From: Pseudolysinimonas_A sp947085045
GTDB taxonomy: Bacteria > Actinomycetota > Actinomycetes > Actinomycetales > Microbacteriaceae
Direction: 5' to 3'
DNA: 64,000 nucleotides
Assembly (NCBI GenBank): GCA_947085045.1
Contig: CAMTUU010000002.1
Location: 186,001 to 250,000, forward strand
Under the pieces are notes generated by a model. That model was not told where the DNA came from and made no database searches. It worked only from the letters and a program-made list of their open reading frames with translations. Below, one piece after another: positions 25,993-34,427 of this stretch; positions within the stretch are counted from its first letter, which is position 1, and each line of letters opens with the position of its first letter. The translations under genes and the position numbers were made by a program.

Positions 25993-28197
25993 TCAGCTCG
26001 CGAACACCTCGCGCAGCCGTTCCCAGTCCTCGGCCCGCACCCACACGGGCAGCTCGTCGATCGGCGTCTCCCGCTCCACGACCCGCCCGCCCTCGATCCG
26101 TTCTCCGGTGAACGCGTCGTGCCACGCTCCCGGCGGGAGGTAGGCGGTCGCGGTGGTGACCCCGGGCGCGGTCACCGGCGCGACGAGCAGCGCGTCGCCG
26201 AGCATCCATTGCACTGGGTGCTCCCAGACCGCCGGGTCGGCCGGCGCGTCGAAGAACAGCGGGCGCATGAGCGGCTCCCCCGTGGCGATGGCGCGCGACG
26301 CCTCGGTGGCCAGGTAGGGCACCAGGCGTTCGCGCAGCTCGGTGAACGCGCGGAACACCGGCAGCACCCGGTCGTCGCCGGTGCGTTCCGCGATGTTCCA
26401 CGGGGTGCGGTCGCGCGACGGGGTGCGGTGGTGGTTGAACTCCGAGTGGTACTGCATGATCGGCACTAACGCCGCGGCGGCCGCCGAGCGAAGGTACAGC
26501 TCGGCATCCGGGATGTCGCCGCTGAAGCCGGCGAGGTCCCAGCCCCAATAGACGACGCCCGAGGCCGCCGCGTTGAGTCCCGCGAACAGCGACCAGCGGA
26601 ACGCCTCCCAGGTGGAGTTCTCGTCGCCCGCCCAGAAGGCGCCATGCGCCTGACTCCCCGTGTATCCGGCGCGGCTGAAGGTGACGGGTGCCTTGCCGAA
26701 GCGGCGCAGAAGGTCGCCGTACGCCTGGGCGTAGTGCACGGGGAACGTGTTGTTCTTCTCGTCGCCGCGGCGACCGTCGAGGTAGAGCAGTTCGCGACCC
26801 CAGGCGTGCTCGCCGCCGTCGGTCTTGAACCCGTCGATCCCGACCTCGTCGACCAGGTACCGGCGCTTCTCGGTCCACCAGCGCGCGGCGCGCTCGTCGG
26901 TGAGATCGGGCATGAGTCCGAGCGGGAACCACCATCCGCGGTTCCGGTAGGGGCGCGGCCGGCCGTCGGGAGCGGGCTCGCGGATCAGCACGTCGTCGCG
27001 GATCGCGGCCGCGGCATCCTCGGCCAGCTGTCCCGTCGGATGGGGTCGCATCTTGAGCAGCGGGATCTGCCACAGGTGCACGCGCACGTCGCGGGCGTGC
27101 AGGTCGTCGACCATCCCCTTCGGGTCGGGCCACGCGCCGTCCGCCGGGAACTCGAAGTCGGCGAGCCTCTTCGGCTCGGCGCCGTCGCGCACCGGGGCCA
27201 CGGCGTCGCGCCAGGTGGTGAACGTCGACTCGTCGCTCCACGCCTCGATGACGACCGAGCCGACCGGGATGCGGTGGTCGCGATGCGCGTCGACCTGGCG
27301 CATCACCTCGGCCTGCGTGTTCCACTCGTTGCCGCTCGCCCACAGCCGGAACACCCAGTCGGGCAGCTCCTCCGGCGATCCGACGCGCGCGAGGAACGCG
27401 GCGAGCACGTCGCGGGGCGCGCCGTCGAAGAACTCCACCTCGAGGATGCCGTCCGCCCCGGTCTCGGCCTCGATCAAGAGCATCCCGTGGTCGCGGTCGC
27501 CGACGTCGAACCAGACCCGGCGGGACGTGCGCACGTGGAACCCCCAGCCCGTGCCGCCGACGACGTGGGCGAAGGGCATCGGCAGATAGGTCTTCCGCTC
27601 GGCGCCCTGGTTCTTGTACTGCTCGAAGACGACGGAGTCGAGGCTCGTGCCCCGCTGATCGAGGCGGTCGTAGCGTTCCCCGAAGCCCGCGACGCGCTCC
27701 CCGGTCGCGAGCGGGAGGGCGAACCGCACCCGCCGCACCGTGGTCCCGTCGTCGAGCGAGCTGCGCGATCCGTCGACGATGCGGCCCCGGCCGATCTCCG
27801 CGACCCCGGGGGCGCCGTCGACCCAGCCGTTCACCGTCGCGTCGAACCAGCGGGTGCCCTCGGCGGGCGCGACGAACCGGTAGCGCAGGCTCTCACCGCG
27901 ACGCAGACCGGAGAGTTCGGCCCGCCAGCCTCCCGCTGCGCGGGCGAGCCGCGCCTGCGCCGACGCGAGGTGCCCGCCGTCGACCACCTGCCCGCGTGAC
28001 GTCGTCGCCACGCGGGCGAGGTCGACGGCGGGCTGGGCGACGCCGTCGCGCTCCCACTCGAGCCGCACCGCGGTCACCGACGCGGAGCCGCGCACGCCGA
28101 GCACGAGCGGCTCACCGGCGACCGGGTCGACGGGCGAGCGCTGCTCGGTGTCGACCGAGTAGGGGTGTCCCGATCCGAACGGACGGTGCCGGATCAC
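25993..28197 (-). CDS. Glycoside hydrolase family 31 alpha-glucosidase
   Basis: A 734-residue retaining alpha-glycosidase, probably cytoplasmic because there is no signal peptide. The N-terminal domain (about 1-200) is the GH31 beta-sandwich, with GFGERYDRLDQRG. The catalytic barrel carries the nucleophile Asp in GFKTDGGE (near residue 458) and the acid/base Asp in FWAGDENSTWE (near 524). The usual GH31 nucleophile context is KTDFGE, so Gly for Phe marks a subgroup. The GTG start overlaps the GH15 stop (GTGA). As last gene of the ROK operon it probably hydrolyses the imported oligosaccharide; linkage preference is not readable. Confidence 0.9.
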   Translation of the reverse strand: MIRHRPFGSGHPYSVDTEQRSPVDPVAGEPLVLGVRGSASVTAVRLEWERDGVAQPAVDLARVATTSRGQVVDGGHLASAQARLARAAGGWRAELSGLRRGESLRYRFVAPAEGTRWFDATVNGWVDGAPGVAEIGRGRIVDGSRSSLDDGTTVRRVRFALPLATGERVAGFGERYDRLDQRGTSLDSVVFEQYKNQGAERKTYLPMPFAHVVGGTGWGFHVRTSRRVWFDVGDRDHGMLLIEAETGADGILEVEFFDGAPRDVLAAFLARVGSPEELPDWVFRLWASGNEWNTQAEVMRQVDAHRDHRIPVGSVVIEAWSDESTFTTWRDAVAPVRDGAEPKRLADFEFPADGAWPDPKGMVDDLHARDVRVHLWQIPLLKMRPHPTGQLAEDAAAAIRDDVLIREPAPDGRPRPYRNRGWWFPLGLMPDLTDERAARWWTEKRRYLVDEVGIDGFKTDGGEHAWGRELLYLDGRRGDEKNNTFPVHYAQAYGDLLRRFGKAPVTFSRAGYTGSQAHGAFWAGDENSTWEAFRWSLFAGLNAAASGVVYWGWDLAGFSGDIPDAELYLRSAAAAALVPIMQYHSEFNHHRTPSRDRTPWNIAERTGDDRVLPVFRAFTELRERLVPYLATEASRAIATGEPLMRPLFFDAPADPAVWEHPVQWMLGDALLVAPVTAPGVTTATAYLPPGAWHDAFTGERIEGGRVVERETPIDELPVWVRAEDWERLREVFAS

Positions 28198-29315
28198 CGG
28201 GTCACCACGCCGAGCTCGACGCCGAGGCGCAGGAACATCGCGTACGACCAGAGCAGCGGATCGGCAGACTCCCCCCAGCGCGCGACCCATTCGTCCACGA
28301 ACGACGGATCGATCAGGTGGTCGGCGACCTGCTCCGGCATCGTGCCGCTCGCGCGCACGGTTCCGGCCGCCCAGTCGAGAAGCTCACGAGCCCGGTCGGC
28401 ATCCCCGGCGCTCGCGTGGGCGAGACCGACGAAGCAGGTGAGCAGCGGCCACTGCCCGCCGCCGTAGTACGTGTCGGTGGTGAAACGGTGGGTCCCGCCG
28501 TCGACCACGAGCTGGGTCTCCAGTTCGGCGAGGGTCGCCCGGCCGAGGTCGGAGTCTCCGGGCACGACGCCGAGGGGGGCGATGAGGGCCGCGAGCGAGG
28601 CGTCGACGGCGGTCGAGCCCAGCCACTTCACGAGACGCCCGTCGACGGTGCCGCGTTCGCGGATCAGCCGGGCCGCCGCATCCGCCGTCTCGGCCGCGTG
28701 GCGGCGGCGCTCGGCGTCGAGGTCGGCCGTGACCGAGGCGACACGGAGCCCGGCCTCGATGCTGCCGAGCGTCGACACGTGGACCTCCTCGACGTGCTCC
28801 TCCCACCAGTCGTAGCAGGGGCGGTCCCACGACGAGACGAGGTAGTCGACGGTGAGTTCGATCGCGCGACGCCAGGGCCGCACGTCGAGAGAATGGCGTT
28901 CGGCGTGGGTGAGCGCGGCCCAGAGCCAGAGCCCGTAGCCGTCGAGCTGGAAATCCCACCAGTCGGCGTCGCCGGTTCCGCCGTCGAAGGTGAACCGCGT
29001 GGGCAGCATCTCCGCGTCGGGCACGGGGGTTCCGGCACCTGCCGCGGCGACGATGTGGTGGATCTCGGGCGCGCGCGCCACGAGCGTGCGGGCGCACCAG
29101 TCGAAGAACGCCGACGCGGAGGCGACCTCGCCCGCCGCCGACATCGCGTCGGCGATGAACGATCCGTCGCGCAGCCAGGAGTACCCGCGGTAGGCCGAGA
29201 AGGTCGGGCTCGCCGGGTAGGCGCCGCCGGCATCCTGCAGCGAGAGGATGAGGGCGCGACCGCGCTCGGCGATCTCGGCGAGATCGGCGGCGAGCATCGG
29301 GGGCTGGGACGACAT
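28194..29315 (-). CDS. Glycoside hydrolase family 15 glucoamylase-like enzyme
   Basis: A 373-residue protein matching the (alpha/alpha)6-barrel catalytic part of GH15 glucoamylases, with the sequence AYRGYSWLRDGSFIADAM near the start and YDWWEEHVEEVHVST containing the likely general-acid Glu. It lacks the N-terminal beta-sandwich and starch-binding domains and has no signal peptide, so it is a short intracellular version, similar in size to isomaltose glucohydrolases. It sits between the binding-protein gene and GH31 and overlaps GH31 by 4 bp. Together these suggest cytoplasmic breakdown of isomalto- or malto-oligosaccharides to glucose. Confidence 0.85.
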   Translation of the reverse strand: MSSQPPMLAADLAEIAERGRALILSLQDAGGAYPASPTFSAYRGYSWLRDGSFIADAMSAAGEVASASAFFDWCARTLVARAPEIHHIVAAAGAGTPVPDAEMLPTRFTFDGGTGDADWWDFQLDGYGLWLWAALTHAERHSLDVRPWRRAIELTVDYLVSSWDRPCYDWWEEHVEEVHVSTLGSIEAGLRVASVTADLDAERRRHAAETADAAARLIRERGTVDGRLVKWLGSTAVDASLAALIAPLGVVPGDSDLGRATLAELETQLVVDGGTHRFTTDTYYGGGQWPLLTCFVGLAHASAGDADRARELLDWAAGTVRASGTMPEQVADHLIDPSFVDEWVARWGESADPLLWSYAMFLRLGVELGVVTR

Positions 29316-29379
29316 GGCAGTGCTCCGGATCGGTGGCGTTCGGACGGAGGTCGAAGGGGGCTCGCGGGCGAGCCGGGTG

Positions 29380-29412
29380 ACCGGGGCGGGCGGGATCGCC
29401 GTCCGCCCCGGT
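29380..29412 (-). terminator. Intercistronic hairpin after the binding-protein gene
   Basis: A 10-bp perfect stem (ACCGGGGCGG at 29380-29389 with CCGCCCCGGT at 29403-29412), extended inward by a further few pairs, lies between the binding-protein and GH15 genes. Such hairpins commonly protect the binding-protein message or reduce read-through to the next gene. No T-run is present. Confidence 0.5.
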
Positions 29413-29429
29413 CGAGGGTGGTCGGCTGG

Positions 29430-30665
29430 CTAGCCGCCGATCACCGCGTTGATGCGCTCCTCGGCGCTGGCGAGGGCTTCCTCGACGGTCTTACGACCGG
29501 CCTGGGCCTCGATCAGCTCCTCCCCGAGGATGTCCTGCATCTCGGTCTGCCCCTCGGCGACGACCGGGGGCAGGGCGATCGCGTCGAGCGAGTCGAAGAC
29601 GGCCTGGCGGTTCGCCGGGGCGCCCTTCTCGAGGTAGGTCGCGAGCTTCGCCTCGTCCGAGATCGGCGGGAGCTCCCAGCCGGAGTCGAGACGCACGTCG
29701 ACCATGGTCGACGACGAGGTGAGGAATTCGGCCCACTTCGCCGCCGCCTCCGGGTGCTCCGACGACGCGCTCACGCCGACCGCGTTGGAGAACACGGCGC
29801 TCGCCTGGGTGGTGTTGCCCGGCTCGACGGCGATGTCCCAGCCGAAGGGCACGTCCGCGAACGCGCCGAACACCCAGATGCCGCTGTGCAGCATCCCGAG
29901 CTTGCCCTCCTTGAAGAGGTTCGTGTCGAAGTCGGCGGTGCCCTGGCCCTGCTCGATCGTCGGCATCACGGTGCCGCTCTTGCCGACCAGCCACTCGGCG
30001 GCTTCGATGCCCTCCGGGGTGTTGAACGCGACCGCGGTGCCGTCGTCGTTGAGGAACTGACCGCCGTTCTGGGCGAGCACCTTGTAGTACTCGTAGAAGC
30101 TCACCGGCTGGTAGTCGCCCCACACGCCGGCCGCCTGATCGGTGAGCGCCTCGGCCGCAGCCTGCTCATCCGCCCAGGTCCAGTCGGCGGTCGGGTAGTC
30201 GAGCCCGGCCGCGTCGAACAGGTCGGCGTTGTAGTAGAGCACGACGTCCGAGAACGAGCTCGGCAGCGCGTACTGGGCGCCGTCGGTCTGGTAGGCCTCG
30301 AGCAGCGACGGCCGGTACGCGTCGGGCGCCGCGACGGCGACCTCCGCGAGCACGCCATCAGCCTGGAACTGCCGGTAGTTGGAGTACTCGATATCGAAGA
30401 CGTCGCTCACCGTGCCGGCCGCGAGGTCGGTCTGGAGTGCGGTGCCGTAGTCGCCGTAGGGCAGGGTCGTGACCTCGACGGTGATGTCGGGGTTCTCCTC
30501 CTCGAAGGCGTCGACGATGGTCTGGAGGTTCTCCTCGTTGCCTCCGTTCGAGATGAAGTTGGTGTACGTGATCGTCACCGGGCCGTCGTCGGGCGTGGTG
30601 CATCCGGCGAGCGCGAGGCCGCCGATCGCAGCGACGCCGACGAGGGCGAGCAGCTTGCGGTTCAT
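29430..30665 (-). CDS. ABC transporter oligosaccharide-binding lipoprotein
   Basis: A 411-residue extracellular solute-binding protein of the maltose/MsmE family (family 1). A lipoprotein signal is clear: basic start, hydrophobic core and lipobox LAGC with Cys22. The mature part has the family pattern of two lobes, including DAFEEENPDITVEV and NTPEGIEAAEWLV. AAGGAGA lies before the ATG. It follows the two permease genes and precedes two alpha-glycosidases, so it should deliver an alpha-glucoside to the importer. The ATPase is not in the operon, as is usual for MsmK-dependent systems. Confidence 0.93.
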   Translation of the reverse strand: MNRKLLALVGVAAIGGLALAGCTTPDDGPVTITYTNFISNGGNEENLQTIVDAFEEENPDITVEVTTLPYGDYGTALQTDLAAGTVSDVFDIEYSNYRQFQADGVLAEVAVAAPDAYRPSLLEAYQTDGAQYALPSSFSDVVLYYNADLFDAAGLDYPTADWTWADEQAAAEALTDQAAGVWGDYQPVSFYEYYKVLAQNGGQFLNDDGTAVAFNTPEGIEAAEWLVGKSGTVMPTIEQGQGTADFDTNLFKEGKLGMLHSGIWVFGAFADVPFGWDIAVEPGNTTQASAVFSNAVGVSASSEHPEAAAKWAEFLTSSSTMVDVRLDSGWELPPISDEAKLATYLEKGAPANRQAVFDSLDAIALPPVVAEGQTEMQDILGEELIEAQAGRKTVEEALASAEERINAVIGG

Positions 30666-30726
30666 GACTGCGTTGTCTCCTTTGAATCGGGAAGGGGGTG
30701 CTTCAGTGCGGTGTGGGCTTCCGGGG

Positions 30727-31563
30727 TCACTTAATCCCGGAGTTGGCGACGCCCTGGACGACGTATCGCTGGGCGAAGATGTAGAGCGCGAGCATCGGCA
30801 GGATGCTCACGACGGAGCCGGCCATGACGATGTCCCACGCGGTCGTGTACTGGCCCTGCAGCCCGGCGAGCGCGACCGGCAGGGTCTGCAGCTCGGGCTT
30901 CCTCAGCACGACGAGGGGCCAGAGGAACGAGTTCCACGAGCTCATGAACGCGAAGACCGAGAGCGTGGCGAGCGCCGGCCGGATGTTGGGCAGCACGATG
31001 AGCGTGAAGATCCGGAAGTGCCCCGCACCGTCGAGCGTCGCGGCCTCGTCGAGTTCGCGCGGCACCTGGTTGACGGCCTGGCGCAGCAGGAAGATGCCGA
31101 ACGCGCTCGCGAACGTCGGCAGCAGCGCACCGAGGTAGGTGTTGAGCAGGCCGAACGTCTTCAGTTCGACGAAGAGCGGCACGATGAGCACCTGCAGCGG
31201 AATCATCATCGTGGCGAGGTAGATCGCGAAGACGACGCCCCGGCCGCGGAACGGCAGTCGGCTGAACGCGTACGCCGCAGTCGAGCTCGTGAACAACTGC
31301 ACGACCGTCGTGATCAGGGCGAGCGCCAGGCTGTTGAGGATGGTCCGCAGGAACGGCCGCTCGGCGAAGAGCCGGGCGTAGGCGTCGAGCGACGGGTCGC
31401 TCGGGATCAGCGACGGCGTCAGGGTGAGCCCGGCGCCGGGGGTGATCGACGTGATGATCGTCCAGAGGAACGGGAAGAACATCACGAGAGCACCGGCGAC
31501 GATGACGACGTGCAGGATGATCGAGCGCCCGAGTCCGGGGCGGGCGATCCGCGCGCTAGCCAT
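30727..31563 (-). CDS. ABC sugar transporter permease (MalG type)
   Basis: A 278-residue inner-membrane permease with six predicted helices. The EAA loop that contacts the ATPase is visible in the segment ELDEAATLDGAGHFRIF. Its start overlaps the stop of the first permease by 8 bp. It forms the translocation pore with that partner and accepts substrate from the binding lipoprotein encoded next. Confidence 0.93.
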   Translation of the reverse strand: MASARIARPGLGRSIILHVVIVAGALVMFFPFLWTIITSITPGAGLTLTPSLIPSDPSLDAYARLFAERPFLRTILNSLALALITTVVQLFTSSTAAYAFSRLPFRGRGVVFAIYLATMMIPLQVLIVPLFVELKTFGLLNTYLGALLPTFASAFGIFLLRQAVNQVPRELDEAATLDGAGHFRIFTLIVLPNIRPALATLSVFAFMSSWNSFLWPLVVLRKPELQTLPVALAGLQGQYTTAWDIVMAGSVVSILPMLALYIFAQRYVVQGVANSGIK

Positions 31564-32494
31564 AGGTCACCCACCGGCGCTGTCCGATGATCTGCACGAC
31601 GGTGACGGCGAGCACGACGATGAACAGCATCCAGGACAGGGCGGATGCCTCGCCCGCCGCACCGTAGCGGAAGGTCAGGTCGTAGATCTCCTTCACGACG
31701 ACCTGCGAGGAGCCGGCGGGGCCGCCCCCGGTCATCGCATACACCTGGTCGAAGACCTGGAACCCGTTGATGAGCGAGATCACCAGCACGAAGAAGGTGC
31801 TCGGGCTCAGCAGCGGCAGGGTGACGTTGAACAGCCGCCGCCACCATCCGGCACCGTCGACGCGGGCCGCATCCTCGAGGTCCGGGTTGATCGCCTGGAG
31901 CCCCGCGAGCAGGATCACCATGACGAAGCCGAGGTCCTTCCACGCCGAGGCGAGGATGATCGACGGCATCGCCCAGAGCGGATCGGTCCACCAGCCCGGA
32001 CCGTCGATGCCGATCGCGGCGAGGACTGTGTTGACCACACCGGTGCTCGGGTTGAGCAGCCAGCGCCAGATGAGCGCGACGACGATCCACGAGCTGACGA
32101 CCGGCAGGAAGTAGATGCCCCGCCAGAACGCGCGACCCTTGAGCCGGCTGTTGAGGGCGAGGGCGATCGCGAGTCCGCCGATATAGACGATCGGCACGTA
32201 GCCCACGATGTAGAACAGCGTGTGCAGGAAGATCTGCCCGGTGCCCGGATCGGTGAGCAACTTCGCGTAGTTGTCGAAGCCGACGAAGACCGGCGGACGG
32301 ATGAGGTTCCACTCGGTGAGGCTCACCCACGCGGCGGCGACCATCGGGCCGAGGGTGAAGAGCAGCAGCGGCAGCGCGCTCGGCAGCAGGAACGCGAGCA
32401 CGACGAGGGCGTAGCGCCCACGGCCACGGCGCACCGGGCGCCGCGGGGCGTCCTTGCTGTCGACGAGGATCGCCGACACGGTGTTTGCACTCAC
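31556..32494 (-). CDS. ABC sugar transporter permease (MalF type)
   Basis: A 312-residue inner-membrane permease with six helices and the EAA-type loop DLEDAARVDGAGWWRRLF. A cytoplasmic N-terminal segment of about 30 residues is rich in Arg. The GTG start overlaps the stop of the ROK regulator (GTGA), so repressor and transporter are produced from one message. It pairs with the MalG-type permease. Confidence 0.93.
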   Translation of the reverse strand: MSANTVSAILVDSKDAPRRPVRRGRGRYALVVLAFLLPSALPLLLFTLGPMVAAAWVSLTEWNLIRPPVFVGFDNYAKLLTDPGTGQIFLHTLFYIVGYVPIVYIGGLAIALALNSRLKGRAFWRGIYFLPVVSSWIVVALIWRWLLNPSTGVVNTVLAAIGIDGPGWWTDPLWAMPSIILASAWKDLGFVMVILLAGLQAINPDLEDAARVDGAGWWRRLFNVTLPLLSPSTFFVLVISLINGFQVFDQVYAMTGGGPAGSSQVVVKEIYDLTFRYGAAGEASALSWMLFIVVLAVTVVQIIGQRRWVTYG

Positions 32495-33729
32495 CGGCCG
32501 GACTCCACCTCGGTCGCCGGCACCTCGCGCGACGACGGCTCGACGAGGCGCTCGCGCACGAGGCGGCCCTGGTCGCCCGCGACGTTGTCGGCGTCGAACG
32601 GTGTCGCGAGCACGAGGGCGGCGGCGCCCTGCGCCCAGCTCTCGTCCTGCCAGGACTCGACGACGACGCCGATCCCCCGGCGCAGCGGCAGCAACGCGGA
32701 GCGGAAGGCCGGCTCGAAGCCGTAAGCCCAGTGCGGCCAGGCCGCCGTGCCCTCGCCGAGGAGGATGACGAGTTCCGGGTCGAGCATCTGCACGACGCCC
32801 GCGAGGGTGCGCCCGAGCAGATGACCGGCCTCGCCGAACAGCGCGGCGGCGGCGGCATCCCCCTCATCGGCGGCGGCGCGCAGGGCGCCGTACCCGCCGC
32901 GAGCGCCGAGGATGCCGCGCTCGCGAGCCGTGCGCACGAGCGCCGCCTCGCCGATCACCGCCTCGAGGCAGCCGTGGCTGCCGCACGTGCAGAGCGGACC
33001 GTTCTCGATGACCGGGGTGTGGCCGATCTCGCCGGCACCGCCGGTGGATCCGCGAAGTACGACCCCGTCGACCACGAAGCCGGCGCCCACACCGGTACCG
33101 ATCGTGACGACGAGGAAGCTGGAGTGGCGGCGGCCGACGCCGTAGAGGCGTTCGGCCATCGCGAGTGCGTTGACGTTGTTCTCGACGATCACGGGGAGCC
33201 CGAGCTCGCGCCGGAGGGTCGCGCCGAGCGGAACCTGGTTCCAGCCGAGCGGGGTCGAGTCGACGAGTCCGTTGCCCTGCCGGTCGACGGAGCCGGGGAC
33301 TCCGACGCCGACGCCGAGCAGGCGGGTCGTCCCGCCCCCCGCGATGAAGCGTCCGAGGAGGCCGGCGAGATCGGCGAGGAACGTGGAGGCCGCGGCGTCG
33401 ATGGGCTCGCTGGCCGAGCGGAGCACGACGCCGTCGATCCCGACCTCGACGAAGGCGACGTGGTCGTCGACGACCTTCACCCCGACCGCGCGGCCCGCGC
33501 TGGCGGCGAGTCCGAGCATCCGCGCGGGACGACCGCCCTGAGAGGGCGAGTGCTCGAGTTCGACGATCAGGCCGTCGGCGAGCAGGTCTTTCGTGAGCTG
33601 GGTGAGCGAGGCGGGCGAGAGGCCGAGGACCCGGGCGAGGTCGGCGCGGGATGCGGGGCCCTGGGCACCGAGGTGCGCGAGGACCGCCGAGCGGTTCACG
33701 TCGGCACGACTGGAGGGGCGGATCGCCAT
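32491..33729 (-). CDS. ROK-family transcriptional repressor
   Basis: A 412-residue ROK (repressor, ORF, kinase) regulator. Residues about 10-60 form a winged helix-turn-helix (SRADLARVLGLSPASLTQLTKDL). The rest is the sugar-kinase-like domain with the GxGxxG-type VVTIGTGVGAGFVVDG, the GGAGEIGHTP motif and the zinc site CTCGSHGCLE. It is the first gene of the oligosaccharide operon and probably represses it until the sugar binds. A TTGACA promoter and a palindrome lie directly upstream, consistent with autoregulation. Confidence 0.93.
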   Translation of the reverse strand: MAIRPSSRADVNRSAVLAHLGAQGPASRADLARVLGLSPASLTQLTKDLLADGLIVELEHSPSQGGRPARMLGLAASAGRAVGVKVVDDHVAFVEVGIDGVVLRSASEPIDAAASTFLADLAGLLGRFIAGGGTTRLLGVGVGVPGSVDRQGNGLVDSTPLGWNQVPLGATLRRELGLPVIVENNVNALAMAERLYGVGRRHSSFLVVTIGTGVGAGFVVDGVVLRGSTGGAGEIGHTPVIENGPLCTCGSHGCLEAVIGEAALVRTARERGILGARGGYGALRAAADEGDAAAAALFGEAGHLLGRTLAGVVQMLDPELVILLGEGTAAWPHWAYGFEPAFRSALLPLRRGIGVVVESWQDESWAQGAAALVLATPFDADNVAGDQGRLVRERLVEPSSREVPATEVESGR

Positions 33730-33751
33730 CGATCTCTCTCGTTCTCGGGAG

Positions 33752-33797
33752 TACTTACTTCAGGAGTAAATAAACCAAAGAACGAAGTGGATGTCAA
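33752..33797 (-). promoter_or_regulatory. Promoter and operator of the ROK oligosaccharide operon
   Basis: On the minus strand a perfect -35 box TTGACA (33792-33797) is followed after 17 bp by TTTATT (33769-33774). Overlapping the -10 is the inverted repeat TACTTACT-5 nt-AGTAAATA (33752-33772), with 7 of 8 matching positions. This TTTACT-type palindrome and its position over the -10 box fit a ROK operator that blocks RNA polymerase. Confidence 0.72.
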
Positions 33798-33830
33798 ATG
33801 ATCTCTGCGCCCGTTGGACCTGCTGTGGAC

Positions 33831-34199
33831 TCAGCGCACGACGAGATGAGGGCGGATGATCGCCGCCGCCTCGACGACGTCGATCCCGCCCTGCGCCACC
33901 CCGAGCACGAGGTCGAAGGCCTCGTCGGTACCGAAGTCGTGGACATGCCCGTTGATCCAGCAGAACAGGATCATGAGAGTCCACGACAGTCTCTTGTTGC
34001 CGTCGACGAGCGGATGATTGCGCGCCAGCGATTCGAGGAGCGCCGCGGCCTTCGTCGCGAGATCCGGGTAGGCCTCAGCCCCCCACACGGTGGTCGCCGG
34101 GCGCGCCAGCGCGGACGCGAGCAGCCCGGCGTCGCGGACGTGGAACCCGAGTCGCTGGACGACGTGGAGTGCGTCGTCCAGCTCGAGGTACTCCGTCAC
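33831..34199 (-). CDS. Doc-type Fic-domain toxin
   Basis: A 122-residue protein of the Fic/Doc family. The active-site motif reads HPLVDGNKR, the Doc form of the Fic loop that in phage P1 Doc phosphorylates elongation factor Tu. Size matches Doc toxins. The GTG start overlaps the stop of the preceding ribbon-helix-helix gene (GTGA), the usual antitoxin-first arrangement. It is the second gene of a toxin-antitoxin pair at the edge of the accessory region. Confidence 0.88.
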   Translation of the reverse strand: MTEYLELDDALHVVQRLGFHVRDAGLLASALARPATTVWGAEAYPDLATKAAALLESLARNHPLVDGNKRLSWTLMILFCWINGHVHDFGTDEAFDLVLGVAQGGIDVVEAAAIIRPHLVVR

Positions 34200-34402
34200 G
34201 CGTCTTCGAGGCGCTTCAGCAGTTCAGCGTCGTGGGCGAGAACGAAGTCGAGGCCGGCATCGACATCGGCGCGGCGCCCATGACGCTCCACGATCCAGGT
34301 CGCGCCCTGCAGCAGGAGCGCGTGCTTGGAGACGTGCCGCTGAGCGGCCACGGCCTCGAGCCGGGCGTCGAGCTCTTCAGGAATGCGGACGGTGATCGCC
34401 AT
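34196..34402 (-). CDS. Ribbon-helix-helix antitoxin
   Basis: A 68-residue protein with the ribbon-helix-helix DNA-binding pattern (strand MAITVRIPEEL, then two helices, with KHALLLQGATWIVERHG). It should bind its own promoter and neutralise the Doc toxin encoded downstream. ATG 34402 lies six bases after TAGTAT (34409-34414), so the transcript is probably leaderless. The acidic C-terminus likely contacts the toxin. Confidence 0.82.
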   Translation of the reverse strand: MAITVRIPEELDARLEAVAAQRHVSKHALLLQGATWIVERHGRRADVDAGLDFVLAHDAELLKRLEDA

Positions 34403-34408
34403 AGCCGA

Positions 34409-34427
34409 ATACTACCATTCTGGTACT
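34409..34427 (-). promoter_or_regulatory. Promoter and palindromic operator of the toxin-antitoxin pair
   Basis: The palindrome TACCA-TTC-TGGTA (34413-34425) overlaps the TAGTAT -10 box at 34409-34414. With flanks it extends to seven positions with one mismatch. It is well placed for autorepression by the ribbon-helix-helix antitoxin. Confidence 0.6.

Noticed and set aside
27996..30734. 912-codon plus-strand frame across the sugar operon
   Set aside because: It runs antisense to three well-supported genes and shows only low-complexity composition.
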